Below, in pieces: positions 7,755 to 17,126 of a stretch of DNA of 64,000 nucleotides (position 1 is its first letter; every line of letters begins with the position of its first letter). Origin of the DNA: Desulfobulbus propionicus (GTDB lineage: Bacteria > Desulfobacterota > Desulfobulbia > Desulfobulbales > Desulfobulbaceae); assembly GCA_002748755.1 (NCBI GenBank), contig PDTD01000009.1, positions 1-64,000 on the forward strand. The letters run 5' to 3'. The notes below the pieces were generated by a model. The model had not been told where the DNA came from. It did no database searches and was given only the letters and a program-made list of their open reading frames with translations. Both the position numbers and the translations under genes were made by a program.

Positions 7755-9455
7755 ATGATGTCAACCCAAAAACTTGTGGTCATAGGCGGCTCGGCTGCCG
7801 GTGCCAAGGCAGCTGCCAAGGCACGCAGGCTGAATGAGTTCGCTGAAATCACCATTATTCAAAAAGACCCAGATCTCTCCATGTCGTCCTGTGGGTATCC
7901 GTATTACATCGGTGGCACATTCGATAGCCGGGACATGCTGCTCTGCACACCCACAGGGGTGGTACGCGATCCCGTTTTTTTTCTCAACGCCAAGGGCATC
8001 AGGGCACTGGTCAATACAGAAGTCCTGTCCATTGACCGTACCAAGAAAACCCTTGCGTGTTCTCATACCATTGAAGGGACAAAACAGAACATCTCCTACG
8101 ACAAACTTATTATCGCCACAGGTGCTATCGCCAATATACCGCCCATTCCCGGCCGGGAGCTCAACGGCATAACAACCTTGCTTTCCATGAAAGATACCGA
8201 TTACCTGCGGTCTGTTCGTGATCAGGGCAAGGTGAAACATGCCGTCATCATCGGTGGAGGACTTATCGGCATCGAAGCCTGTGAGGCCCTCCAGAAATCG
8301 GGCATACAGGTTACCTTGGTGGAAATGCTGGACCAAGTCCTTCCTTTTCTGGACTGGCAACCTGCCAAACTAGTAGCCAATCATATGCAGGAAAAAGGGG
8401 TTCGTGTTTGTACAAAGACAGGTGTCAAGGCCTTTAACGGTCAAGACGGCAAACTCACAGGTGTCACCTTGGATAACGGCTCTGTTCTTCCCTGCGAGCT
8501 GGCGGTGATGGCCATTGGCGTGCGCCCAAACAGCAAAATTGCCAAGGATGCGGGCCTGAAGATTGGTGCATTCGGCGGCATAACCGTTGACGCCCACATG
8601 CAGACCTCGGATGCGGATATCTATGCCGCCGGCGACTGCGTGGAAATTGAAAACCTAAACGTGGGCGGCAGGACCTTTTCACCCATGGGTGATCTGGCCA
8701 ACTTGGAAGGACGTGTGGCTGGTGAAAATGCCATGCTCGGTAATTGCACCACCTTTCCGGGTACCTATCAGACCGGTATCTGTAAAGTTTTTGATTTCAG
8801 TGCCGGCACAACCGGTCTGAACGAAAAGACGGCGCAAAAGGCTGGGATCACGGACTACACAACGGTACTCAACTCCAGCCCGGACAAACCCGGCTTCATG
8901 GGCGCTCAGCTTGTTATCTCAAAGCTGCTCATCGCAACGCAGGACCAAAGGGTGCTCGGTTACCAGTGCGTCGGTCCGGGAGATGTCAGCAGACAAGTCG
9001 CCATGGCGGCCATGGCCATCCAGGGGAAACTGACCCTCGAAACCCTGATCAATTCGGACCTGCCCTATGCTCCGCCCTTCTCTCTTGCCATTGATCACTT
9101 CATAGCCTCGGCCCATATCATGCAGAATAAACTGAAAGGGCGAATGGTGGGCATTTCGGCCCGGGAGGTATGGGAAAAAGTCCAAAAGAAAGAGGAGCCA
9201 TTTATCCTGGATAGCCGCAGCCCCGAGGAGTACAAAGAGATGCATCTGGGAATCGGAGAAACTTTGATCCCCATTGGAGCGCTACGCAAGCGTCTGCATG
9301 AGCTGCCCCTTGATAAAAATCAGGAAATCATCTGCTTCTGCAAGGTTTCCCTCCGCGGCTATGAAGCGGCCACCATCCTTACTGCCCATGGATACACCAA
9401 CGTTAAAGTCCTGGAGGGCGGGATTGTGGCCTGGCCATATCCACGCAAGAAATAG
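7755..9455 (+). CDS. CoA-disulfide reductase-like flavoprotein fused to a rhodanese domain
   Basis: A 566-residue FAD/NAD(P)-dependent pyridine nucleotide-disulfide oxidoreductase with a C-terminal rhodanese domain. The N-terminal FAD motif is VVIGGSAAGAKAAAKARR, and the single redox Cys lies in SMSSCGYPYY (near residue 46). A second dinucleotide motif IIGGGLIGIEACEAL is near 172, and the FAD motif YAAGDCVE near 295. The rhodanese part (about 460-566) has the loop CFCKVSLRGY with a likely catalytic Cys. Related fusions reduce CoA-disulfide, CoA-polysulfide or sulfur, which fits sulfur metabolism. GAGGAGG lies upstream of tandem ATGs at 7755 and 7758. Confidence 0.92.
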   Translation: MMSTQKLVVIGGSAAGAKAAAKARRLNEFAEITIIQKDPDLSMSSCGYPYYIGGTFDSRDMLLCTPTGVVRDPVFFLNAKGIRALVNTEVLSIDRTKKTLACSHTIEGTKQNISYDKLIIATGAIANIPPIPGRELNGITTLLSMKDTDYLRSVRDQGKVKHAVIIGGGLIGIEACEALQKSGIQVTLVEMLDQVLPFLDWQPAKLVANHMQEKGVRVCTKTGVKAFNGQDGKLTGVTLDNGSVLPCELAVMAIGVRPNSKIAKDAGLKIGAFGGITVDAHMQTSDADIYAAGDCVEIENLNVGGRTFSPMGDLANLEGRVAGENAMLGNCTTFPGTYQTGICKVFDFSAGTTGLNEKTAQKAGITDYTTVLNSSPDKPGFMGAQLVISKLLIATQDQRVLGYQCVGPGDVSRQVAMAAMAIQGKLTLETLINSDLPYAPPFSLAIDHFIASAHIMQNKLKGRMVGISAREVWEKVQKKEEPFILDSRSPEEYKEMHLGIGETLIPIGALRKRLHELPLDKNQEIICFCKVSLRGYEAATILTAHGYTNVKVLEGGIVAWPYPRKK

Positions 9456-9654
9456 ACATGCAAACCCTGCTACCGTGACTGTCTGGCAAATAGTATTGCG
9501 ACAGAGAAAAAACAACGCAGATTATCACAACGTACGGAAAAAAGACCACCTTGATTTTGCCTGCTGCGGGCCTGTAACTGCTTTCAGATGTCCCAGATAT
9601 GGACTAACGCTATGGGCAGCTATCCTCCCTCTATGCGGCCAATGGTGGCCGCAT

Positions 9655-9878
9655 AACCCGGATTTCTCATGAACATTTTGCAGACATGAAAGAATACAAT
9701 ATAAAAACTCTTAGTTAGAAAAGAAATGATTTGTAGCCAATTTCTCCAAAATGGATACCAAAAATTTGCCCGGGTGGCACCATCTTCGGCACTCTTTTAC
9801 CAACACATATACCCAAGTAGATGAGGGACCAGAAACTACCGAACTTGGCATCGCCTCAGCGAATGAGAAATCTGGGTT
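9655..9878 (+). repeat. Dispersed 220-bp repeat, subtype 2, complete
   Basis: It begins acccggatttctcatgaac and ends gaatgagaaatctgggtt, imperfect terminal inverted repeats. The interior (aatataaaaactcttagtta, then gatttgtagccaatttctcc) differs from most copies but matches those at 10500 and 30382, defining a subtype. Confidence 0.85.
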
Positions 9879-9924
9879 AGTATAGATTGTATGCACGGTC
9901 TGTAGCTTCTGCCCATTGTTCATC

Positions 9925-10487
9925 TCCTGGCAGCGGCTGCACTAGGTCTTGACTTTGTCATGGTCTCCCGGCAAACACTGATCAACGACAGAAAGGCTGT
10001 TTTTTGGTAGCCTGGGCATTGCCCAGGGCCTGGCTGCCATGGTCGTCAACTCCTCAAGGCTGCTGGCCGCCATTCAGTTCCTTACTGGCGGGTATCTCTT
10101 CTCACTAAGGTACAGGGGACTGAGGGCGCAACAGAAACCCACTGCCCCGAAACAGCAACTCCAGATGGCCCAATACTCCCTGCCAAAAGCCGTGGGATAA
10201 GGCTTCCTGTGCAACGCCCTCAACCCTAAAGCCCCTTTCTCTTTTGTTGCCCTGTTCACCCTTGTCCTGACCCCAGACATTCCTCCGCAGCACCTGTTCC
10301 TCTATGGATCGTGGATTATACTGCTGTAATTCGCCTGGATCACCTTTGTTACGACAGTACTCTCCAGCCCTCCTGTCAGCATACGCTTCAACCAATACGG
10401 ACACTATATTGATCGTCTCTTTGGCTGCGCAATGATTGCTCTGGGAACAAAGGTCATCACGACCAAAACGAATGGGCCCGAATTGCT
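9925..10487 (+). pseudogene. Decayed LysE/RhtB-family amino-acid exporter
   Basis: Read with frame changes and stop codons, the plus strand gives a LysE-like series: VSRQTLINDRKAVF, SLGIAQGLAAMVV, GFLCNALNPKAPFSFVALF, FLYGSWIILL, then FAWITFVTTV and a closing GCAMIALGTKVITT. In-frame stops fall before GFLCN and after WIILL, and the start is frameshifted. The asparagine-proline motif (NPKAP) typical of the family survives. The gene is inactive and flanked on both sides by the dispersed repeat. The minus-strand frame over 10105-10494 is its shadow. Confidence 0.7.
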
Positions 10488-10499
10488 TATGCAATATAT

Positions 10500-10697
10500 C
10501 GTATAAACGAGAAAATATTCAATATAAAACAATAAGTTATAAAATCTATTTGCAGCTCATTTCGCCAAAAAATGCACCAAGAGTCAACACAGACCATACC
10601 ATCTTCGGCGGTGTTTTGACCGCAAAGAGAGGTTGCTATAATTCGCTACCAAAATCTTTGAACCGGGCGCCGCCTAAGCTGATGAGAAATCCGGGCT
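10500..10697 (+). repeat. Dispersed 220-bp repeat, subtype 2, left end lost
   Basis: It shares the subtype-2 interior (attcaatataaaacaataag, then tttgcagctcatttcgcc), the common core taccatcttcggcggtgttttg, and a good right end tgatgagaaatccgggct. The left terminal repeat is not recognisable. Confidence 0.75.
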
Positions 10698-10994
10698 ATT
10701 CACCATATAAAAATAACTTTCTCGAAGGGCCTATATACAATAACTGCCTGCAGGTCAGGAATCACAGGTGTACCAGACCTGGGCAGACACACCGCCTTCC
10801 AGGATCAATTGTACCCATACCGAGATGGAGTCCTGTGGCAGCTGTAAGATTTTGTTACATCCACTCCGCGGTGCTCTTGAAAAGAGACAGCGGACATGAA
10901 CCTTCAGATTGATCTGATATATTTTTCTGGTCCTTTCAAACAGGGTGCACTGCCGCTTTCTTCACACAAAAGCATGCGCAATCCTCCAATGTGT

Positions 10995-12065
10995 TTACTT
11001 TTTTTTGAGCTTCTTAATGGCCAGAGCAATACTCACACCCATACGCTCTACGGCCTTTGCCATGAGTCCGATCTCATCAGCACGCTCCGTTCCCTCAATT
11101 TCAACATTTAGCTCACCGAGGCTGATTTTATCAGCAGATTGCGTCAGCTTCACAAGGGGTTTGAGTAACAGTTGATTCAAGGTTAAATACAGGACAAGCG
11201 AGGTAACAAGGGTACCAACCAAGGCGACGGCGAGGGCAATAGTCTTCAACGTATCAGTCTCAGCCATAACTTTTTGGGGATCAATGGCAACGCCTATCAT
11301 TAAGGATGTCTCTCTCTTTTTTAGCTGAAGCTGTGTAAACTTAAGCAGTACATCCTTCTCCTCAGCTGTTGTTTGGATGAACTCTTTACTTATTTTGGGC
11401 GTACTTATCCCAAAAAAGGTATGGATTTTCTTACCGTTAAGCCTGGTGTCGGGATGGCTGATAATCGTACCGTCCTCATCAAGCAAGAAGGCGTATCCTT
11501 TCTGGTTGAAATCGACCTCGTTAATAACATCGGCAATGGTCTGCAACTCGATATCACCGCCAAAAGCACCCAGGAAGACACCCTGGTCTTCAATTTTTGC
11601 CACAGCTGAAATCAAAAGTCGGCCTGTTGCGGAGTCATTATATGGCGGGGTAAAAACAGCCCGTTCGGAGAAACTTGCCTGGGTATACCAAGCCCGCTTA
11701 CGCCCATCCCAGTTTGCCCCGGGGTTCCAGCTCGGTGTATTGGAAATGGGCTTTCCATCTTCTTCCAGAGCCCCAAAAATGAGAACGAACTGATCTTTGA
11801 GAAGGGGGATATCCATGACATTTTGCAACTGCTCCAGGCTGTAGTCCTTAGAGATGGCGTACGCCATCATGTCAATGATGACCAACTTCTCGTCAAGCCA
11901 TTCGGCAGCATATTTCGCAACGCCTTTAGAGGTTTCGGTAACGTTGTTGAGCCAAGTTGAATACAGCGTTTCACGTACCACCTTGTATTGAATCGAAGTT
12001 AAGGTAAAAAAAATTGCAAGAATAATAGCTAAGGCTAACAGTGGAATTTTTGTTGTAATTTTCAT
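10995..12065 (-). CDS. Membrane sensor: double-Cache (PDC) plus HAMP, no output domain
   Basis: A 356-residue protein with TM1 at about 8-28, an extracytoplasmic dCache-type ligand-binding region at about 35-275 (WDGRKRAWYTQA and DEDGTIISHPD are typical), TM2 at about 278-302 and a HAMP domain at about 303-350. The chain ends AIKKLKKK with no kinase, methyl-accepting or cyclase domain. Such sensors normally pass a periplasmic signal to a cytoplasmic output domain. Here it may act with a separate partner, or it is a natural truncation. The 1-kb upstream area is eroded DNA. Confidence 0.85.
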   Translation of the reverse strand: MKITTKIPLLALAIILAIFFTLTSIQYKVVRETLYSTWLNNVTETSKGVAKYAAEWLDEKLVIIDMMAYAISKDYSLEQLQNVMDIPLLKDQFVLIFGALEEDGKPISNTPSWNPGANWDGRKRAWYTQASFSERAVFTPPYNDSATGRLLISAVAKIEDQGVFLGAFGGDIELQTIADVINEVDFNQKGYAFLLDEDGTIISHPDTRLNGKKIHTFFGISTPKISKEFIQTTAEEKDVLLKFTQLQLKKRETSLMIGVAIDPQKVMAETDTLKTIALAVALVGTLVTSLVLYLTLNQLLLKPLVKLTQSADKISLGELNVEIEGTERADEIGLMAKAVERMGVSIALAIKKLKKK

Positions 12066-12184
12066 CGCAGCCCTCCATAAAGTAGCATATGTTTTAATGA
12101 AAAATATAAAATTTTCTTATCAGTAATGTACGTTTTACCCTGTATCAGGATGATAGATTGCAAAAACGTCTAAGCCAAATTTTG

Positions 12185-12240
12185 CATCAGCTCCGGTGGA
12201 GCCAGGTTCGGTAGTTTTTGGTACCTTATTATACTGGGAC
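12185..12240 (-). repeat. Dispersed 220-bp repeat, right-end fragment
   Basis: On the minus strand it reads ...ggtaccaaaaactaccgaac, then ctggctccaccggagctgatg, matching the last 55 bases of the repeat without the terminal CCGGGCT. Confidence 0.65.
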
Positions 12241-12359
12241 TGGAGTTTAGAGTTTCCTATCCCTTTCCCCGTTGCTTGTCAGTAGGAACAGAACGTAAAA
12301 AAAAGTTTAAAAAGTGCAATTATATTGTTGACCTAATACATAAACAGTGGCAGCCATGC

Positions 12360-12415
12360 TTTCTCAGGAGAAAAGAAAAATATAAACAAGCTGTCGTCTC
12401 TTTTCTCCTGAGAAA
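12360..12415. repeat. Perfect 17-bp inverted repeat
   Basis: TTTCTCAGGAGAAAAGA (12360-12376) is the exact reverse complement of 12399-12415, with a 22-base loop. It lies just before the transposase remnant and may be a transposon-associated or terminator structure. Confidence 0.6.
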
Positions 12416-12459
12416 ACGCGGCTTTCAGAAAGGAAAACCTTGACCTTTTGGAGGCCGAT

Positions 12460-13475
12460 ATGGAAAACAAAGGATGCTCTACCATCCTTAGAGTCCTATT
12501 TAATAGTATCACATATATCACCTGGGCTCTACCACTTCGTTCAGTGCCAACTTTTGTTGAGTTGCTGATAGGGGCCATGATCACGCAGTCAGGATTCCTT
12601 ACCCAAGCCCTCGCAATACACCCCTTACGCACCAGGGCCAGTTATTGTAAGTGGCTGCGGGGTGGTAAGTGGTCGTGGGTTGCACCTAGACTGAAACTCG
12701 CCCTGACCGAGATGTATGTTCAAGGAGTCTCAATCCGCAAAGTGACCAAGATCACGGAGGAATTATGTGGGCTAGAAGTGTTGTCAGCTGAAGTCAGCAG
12801 AGCCAGTAAACTTCTTGATGAGCAATTGTCGACATGGCGTGAGCGACCTCTTAACGCATTTCCGTATGTTTACCTCGACGCCGGTTATGAAAAAGTGAGG
12901 TGATGTTGTCCAGTCATGTGCCGTCCTGATTGCAGTCGGAGTTGATACCAATGGATATCGCCAGGTTCTTGGTACCTCGGTAAAACTATCGGAAAATGAA
13001 GTACATTGGGGTGACTTTCTGGCAGAGCTCAAAGATCGAGGCCTTTATGGAGTCCATCTTTTTATCTCAGATGCCCATAAAGGCCTTAAAGCCCCTAGAG
13101 CGGCCATCTTCCCGACCGTTTTGTGGCAAGGTGGTCATTTTCATGTACACCAAAACGCTGGGGAATATGTACCTCGTCAGGAAATAAGAAAAGAAGTGGC
13201 AGAGAGGATTCGAGCCATATTCACAGCACCAAATGATACTGATGCAAAAAGGTTATGGGAACGCTTCTTGGAAGACTATCGAAAGCAATCCCCGGTTCTT
13301 GTTGACTGGGCGGAACCAGCAATACCGGAAGGCCTTGCGCTATTTACTACGCCAGCGCACCATCGGAAGAAAGTCCGAACCGTACATGTTCTGGAAGCGG
13401 TTGAATAAGGATATAAAGAGACGTACCAGAGTAGCGACGATCTTTCCCAATGAAGAATCTATCCGGGGAAAAATA
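12460..13475 (+). pseudogene. Chimeric, frameshifted transposase remnant (IS4-like head, IS256 body)
   Basis: Residues 1 to about 75 (LPLRSVPTFVELLIGAM, WLRGGKWSW) resemble the N-terminus of an IS4/IS701-like transposase. From LTEMYVQGVSIRKVTKITEE onward the sequence is an IS256 (Mutator) transposase. It keeps its first catalytic-type Asp (YLDAGYEKVR) and, after a frameshift at about 12900, VGVDTNGYRQVLG and ISDAHKGLKAP with the second Asp. A further shift leads to RLNKDIKRRTRVATIFPNEE near 13400-13470, after which homology stops. The element cannot make active transposase. The head-body junction lies inside one open frame, so two insertion sequences recombined or one inserted into the other. 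Confidence 0.8.
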
Positions 13476-13837
13476 ATTGTCCTCAGACCGGAATTATAAT
13501 TGTCGCTGATCACCCGTACATTTGCAGTACCCGGACTTCCCAGGCGGCTTCCTTTCAAGGCATTGTCACCAATACCCTGTTGCCTACTGCTACACCCTTC
13601 GCCTCCATCTGGCTGGGTCTAAGACTTGCCAACAGACTGTTTATACTTTACACTTGACTCACATGTTAAGAACATGTGCCGTGCCCGGCACACACAAGTC
13701 GTTACAAGGGACGGCGGGAGCCTCACGGCTTTTTCAATGCCCTTGCCCACACCAACCAAACGAGTAACTTGTAGTTCATTGCTGTAAAATCCCGCCGCCC
13801 CAGAACTCAGCGTTAACCTTAACCAAAGGAAAGCCTT
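13476..13837. other. Intergenic, nothing recognised
   Basis: No gene or repeat was recognised between the IS256 remnant and the FmdE-like gene. The promoter of the latter is expected here but no clear -35/-10 pair was found. Confidence 0.4.
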
Positions 13838-14749
13838 ATGATGTCCAGACCTTCATCCATTCATCTGACTCTATTTTTCGGTATCCTGCTCTCTATGGCG
13901 ATTTTGTTCATAGCCTCTCCGGCCTTTTGCGAAGAACCGCTTTACAAGCAGGGTAAAGACATCTTTATTGAGACCGGAGTGACGCAGCCGGATCGCGTTC
14001 CCACTTGGTTCGCTCCGATGGTTGCTCAGCCATACTCTCCGGTGTTCGAAATTTTGGCCACTCGCGGGACTCAAGGTCGTTATTATCCCTACACTTACGC
14101 CGTGACTATGAAGGATATCGTTAAGTTCCACGGCCATGACTGCGAAGGTCTTTCCCATTGCGCAGCCTGCTGCAAATTGGCTTTCAAGGTGTTGTTCCCT
14201 GACGGAATTATTGACCGAAGCGTGCTTGGAGGGGTTACCGGCAAATCACCCTGCTGGTCGGACTGCACAGCCTTTCTTACCGGTGGACGCATGCAGTATG
14301 GCAACCTTTCCTTTTTCAAGGAGAAAAAGTACGGTCACGCTCTCATCATCTATCGGCAGGACACCAAGCAGGCCGTCATGTCTACCTGGAAAAAAGGTAT
14401 CAACAATATCCCCGGCGAACCTCCAGTCCTGCCCGGAGTAATCGAATGGCAGCCCAAGGTGAACAGCAAAGAAGTACTTGCTTTGAAAAAGGTCGTCAAG
14501 GACGCCGGTGGCAAGCCAACTCCCTATCAGGTGGATCTGATGCGTTATCTGCAATTTACCCATATCAACGATATCTTCAGCCGTCCGCTAGAAGACAGTT
14601 ATCAGGTCAAGGTCATCGAAAACTTCAATCTTGCAGATTGGGCCGATCCAAGCAAGGCTATCGCCAACCCTCACAAACGAGGCGACATCCGTTTGCGTGA
14701 CTATCCCTACCGTAAAAAGCCTATCAACGGCCCACAGGATGCGAAGTAG
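13838..14749 (+). CDS. Secreted FmdE-like (formylmethanofuran dehydrogenase subunit E domain) protein
   Basis: A 303-residue protein with a signal peptide (about 1-32, hydrophobic run then SPAFCEE). The core has KFHGHDCEGLSHCAACCKLAF (about 93 onward; HGHDC is the FmdE metal-site type motif), with further Cys in GKSPCWSDCTAF. FmdE domains bind zinc or iron and occur in many anaerobes lacking methanofuran, often beside metal or molybdenum/tungsten genes; their activity is not settled. AAAGGAAAG precedes tandem ATGs. It is monocistronic, with a hairpin terminator directly downstream. The family call is good, the function unknown. Confidence 0.8.
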   Translation: MMSRPSSIHLTLFFGILLSMAILFIASPAFCEEPLYKQGKDIFIETGVTQPDRVPTWFAPMVAQPYSPVFEILATRGTQGRYYPYTYAVTMKDIVKFHGHDCEGLSHCAACCKLAFKVLFPDGIIDRSVLGGVTGKSPCWSDCTAFLTGGRMQYGNLSFFKEKKYGHALIIYRQDTKQAVMSTWKKGINNIPGEPPVLPGVIEWQPKVNSKEVLALKKVVKDAGGKPTPYQVDLMRYLQFTHINDIFSRPLEDSYQVKVIENFNLADWADPSKAIANPHKRGDIRLRDYPYRKKPINGPQDAK

Positions 14750-14815
14750 GTTGATGACAGAGGTTCGCCTGCGCTGACTCCTCCTCCGCTGACACTCGCC
14801 GCCGGATTTTGCCAC

Positions 14816-14847
14816 AGAAGTCCTTTGACGCTGTTCAAAGGACTTCT
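14816..14847 (+). terminator. Terminator after the FmdE-like gene
   Basis: AGAAGTCCTTTGA (14816-14828) pairs with TCAAAGGACTTCT (14835-14847) around a 6-base loop, followed by TCC. It lies 67 bp after the stop codon. Confidence 0.65.
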
Positions 14848-14855
14848 TCCATACC

Positions 14856-14905
14856 AAGGGTGTTGAAAAGTAACAAACAGCATGATCTAGCTCTTTTATT
14901 GCGAA
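14856..14905. repeat. Insertion-sequence end, solo
   Basis: It starts aagggtgttgaaaagtaac and continues into agcatgatctagctctttta. About 50 bases match the reverse complement of 23738-23790. It looks like the outer end of an insertion sequence whose body has decayed; nothing coding was recognised to 15356. Confidence 0.55.
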
Positions 14906-15356
14906 TTTCAGTGATTCCGGCCAGGCATTCGGAGCGTAGCGACTCCCTCATTTCCTTCTTAGGGTTTGCTGAACAACGTATTTAACCACGCACCACCGGG
15001 GATGCAGAATGGCTGCCAACTCAGTGTGGTGGAAAAATCTCGTTTTACCATTCCTTGTCTTGCTCTGTGAAAAAAGAATGGTGGCAAGGATCCACCGTTG
15101 CTTCAAGCAATCGAAGTTGACGGAACAACCGACAATCGACCTGTTCGATTTTAAACACCATCCGTCACGCAGCAAGCAGAAGGCAACCATTCTCCTTTTC
15201 GCCTTTATTGTACCCAAACTGGGCGTCCAGGATAAAGAGACAGTGAGTTTCCTTTATCCGATGAGCAATTCGGTGCACGGTCTTGCTACCTACCGCATAT
15301 TCTTCTTTGTTACCATGTGGTGAAAAACGGCAACTCGTCATCCTGTCCCCCCCTGG
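14906..15356. other. Decayed DNA between IS end and MscS-like gene
   Basis: Short frames on both strands (minus 14948-15217, plus 15009-15323) show no family resemblance. Probably transposon debris. Confidence 0.4.
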
Positions 15357-17051
15357 TTATTCCTCGGCTGCTTTATGTATCGTCAGTTGGGGAAAGGGGA
15401 TCTCCCAGCCATAGTGGTTGCTGCATTCGACACACCATCTTTGGATACTTCGCTCCAGGCGTGTATAGATGGCAGCAAGCTCACCATCAAAATCTGCCGC
15501 TATCAGCAGATCAAGAGAGGAAACGTTAGCCTGGAGGAATTCTACATTCAGGTTGAAACATGTCTTACCGTACCCTTCTGCATCAATTTTTCCTTGTATA
15601 AATTCTTTCATACGTGCGGGGACTTCTGTGGTAATTTCTTTTTGCAGGTCGTAGCTAAGGCCAAAAATAACGCGTACCCTAAAATTGCGGGAAAGGTTGG
15701 CAGGACAGGCCTCAAGGAAGGTACTGGTCGGGTATGTTACACGTCGACCGCCCCGCTCAATGGTTTCAACCTGTTCATGGGACAGGCTGACCACTCGTGC
15801 CCTTGAGGCTGAGCCAACAACTACCCAGTCACCTTTTTTACACGGGAACCATGGTTCGTCTTGCGAATATGGCCTGGAAACAAGGCCGATAAGTTCTTCA
15901 ATGGGAAGGCGAAGCTCAACCTGGAGGGAGGGATTGACGAGTTTGCAAAAAACGTTGATAGAGACCACTTGCCATGGGACACCGTGCAGTATAAGTCGTT
16001 CGTTCTCGCGCACGGATCCAAGGTTGAGCATGATACGACCCTGTTGCCAAAACTTTGGCAGAACCTGACGGATTGTCCAAGAAAAACCTAGGAAGAAAAT
16101 AATTGCCATGCTCAGGAGAAGCCAGTCTTCAGCGAGATAGAGGGTAAAGAAACAACCTAATATGGCAAAGAATACCGATGCACACTTGAAAATTATATAT
16201 AACAGGCGGATGTTAAAAGAACGCTGCTCTTTTTTTGGTGTAAGTTTTGCCGCAAGCGCCACAATCATCCGATACAGGATGCGAAAAAGTGTGAGAATTG
16301 CAAAGAACACTATAAGAGAGAGAACGAGGTACAGGCCGCGGTTTTTAAAAAAAGTGCGCAGGGATTGCCCCGATGTTTCCACAAACGAAACTTCTTGTTT
16401 CTGCAGCTGGTAAAGCTCTCGTTTGTTGAGATCCAGTTTGTTGGCAATCCTTTTGTTTGCATTTTCCCATTGGGGCAACAGGGCTTGGATTTCTTTTTTA
16501 ACTTGACTGCTGCTACTCGTTTCCAAGACTGCATTGAGGTTGATCAAAGCTTTTTGAGCAGTCTTTTGCAGCTTTTCCAATTCGGCTATTTTATCTTTGA
16601 GTTCCGTTTTTTTTCGTACCTTGACAGTAACATGCTTAAGCTCCTTGATGGCTGGCTCCAGGAGGCTCGCCAGTTCATCTTTCCAGCTAAATGCCACTGG
16701 TACTTTCTCCTTAAACAGGCCTGGTTCTATACCGGTTGCCATACGCTCAAAATCATTGGTGCTCTCAGAGAGTTGTTTGTCAAGTTGGGCAATTTCCTTT
16801 TCCAGTTCTGATTTTTCTGTTTCAGATTTGCTATTTTTCAGTTTGTTTTGAGACTGTTTCATCTCTTCATGTAAACTTTTTTTCAATTCAAGAAGAGACT
16901 GGAGCATTTCAGGAACATCCTGGACGAGTTGTATCTCATGCCTGCTATCTTTACCTTTTTTTACCTCTTGTCCTGGTTCTGAGGCCAAGCTGTCACAAGT
17001 AGAAAGGCAGAAAAAAATGAGTAAGAGTATAGTGAGTTGTTTGGTTTGCAT
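15357..17051 (-). CDS. MscS-family mechanosensitive channel-like protein with large coiled-coil periplasmic domain
   Basis: A 564-residue protein. A signal-like hydrophobic N-terminus (1-24) is followed by a Lys/Glu/Gln-rich coiled coil (about 40-220, with many KSELEKE-like heptads). Several TM helices lie at about 238-262, 278-303 and 304-328, and an MscS-like region at about 330-560 (FWQQGRIMLNLGSVRE, then GDWVVVGSASRARVVSLS). MscS proteins release solutes on membrane tension; long periplasmic coiled coils occur in MscK/MscM-like members. The pore helix is diverged, so gating is unproven. It has no operon partner. Confidence 0.8.
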   Translation of the reverse strand: MQTKQLTILLLIFFCLSTCDSLASEPGQEVKKGKDSRHEIQLVQDVPEMLQSLLELKKSLHEEMKQSQNKLKNSKSETEKSELEKEIAQLDKQLSESTNDFERMATGIEPGLFKEKVPVAFSWKDELASLLEPAIKELKHVTVKVRKKTELKDKIAELEKLQKTAQKALINLNAVLETSSSSQVKKEIQALLPQWENANKRIANKLDLNKRELYQLQKQEVSFVETSGQSLRTFFKNRGLYLVLSLIVFFAILTLFRILYRMIVALAAKLTPKKEQRSFNIRLLYIIFKCASVFFAILGCFFTLYLAEDWLLLSMAIIFFLGFSWTIRQVLPKFWQQGRIMLNLGSVRENERLILHGVPWQVVSINVFCKLVNPSLQVELRLPIEELIGLVSRPYSQDEPWFPCKKGDWVVVGSASRARVVSLSHEQVETIERGGRRVTYPTSTFLEACPANLSRNFRVRVIFGLSYDLQKEITTEVPARMKEFIQGKIDAEGYGKTCFNLNVEFLQANVSSLDLLIAADFDGELAAIYTRLERSIQRWCVECSNHYGWEIPFPQLTIHKAAEE

Positions 17052-17126
17052 TTTGAAGTCTTTTGTGAATTGTACCTTCTTATAAGGAGAATTAGGATAT
17101 GTACCGCAGGTTACTTTGAGAAGATT

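Larger units (their letters stand above)
12066..12459. other. Intergenic region with repeat fragment and hairpin
   Basis: No gene seen. It holds a right-end fragment of the dispersed repeat (12185-12240) and a strong hairpin (12360-12415). Confidence 0.5.
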
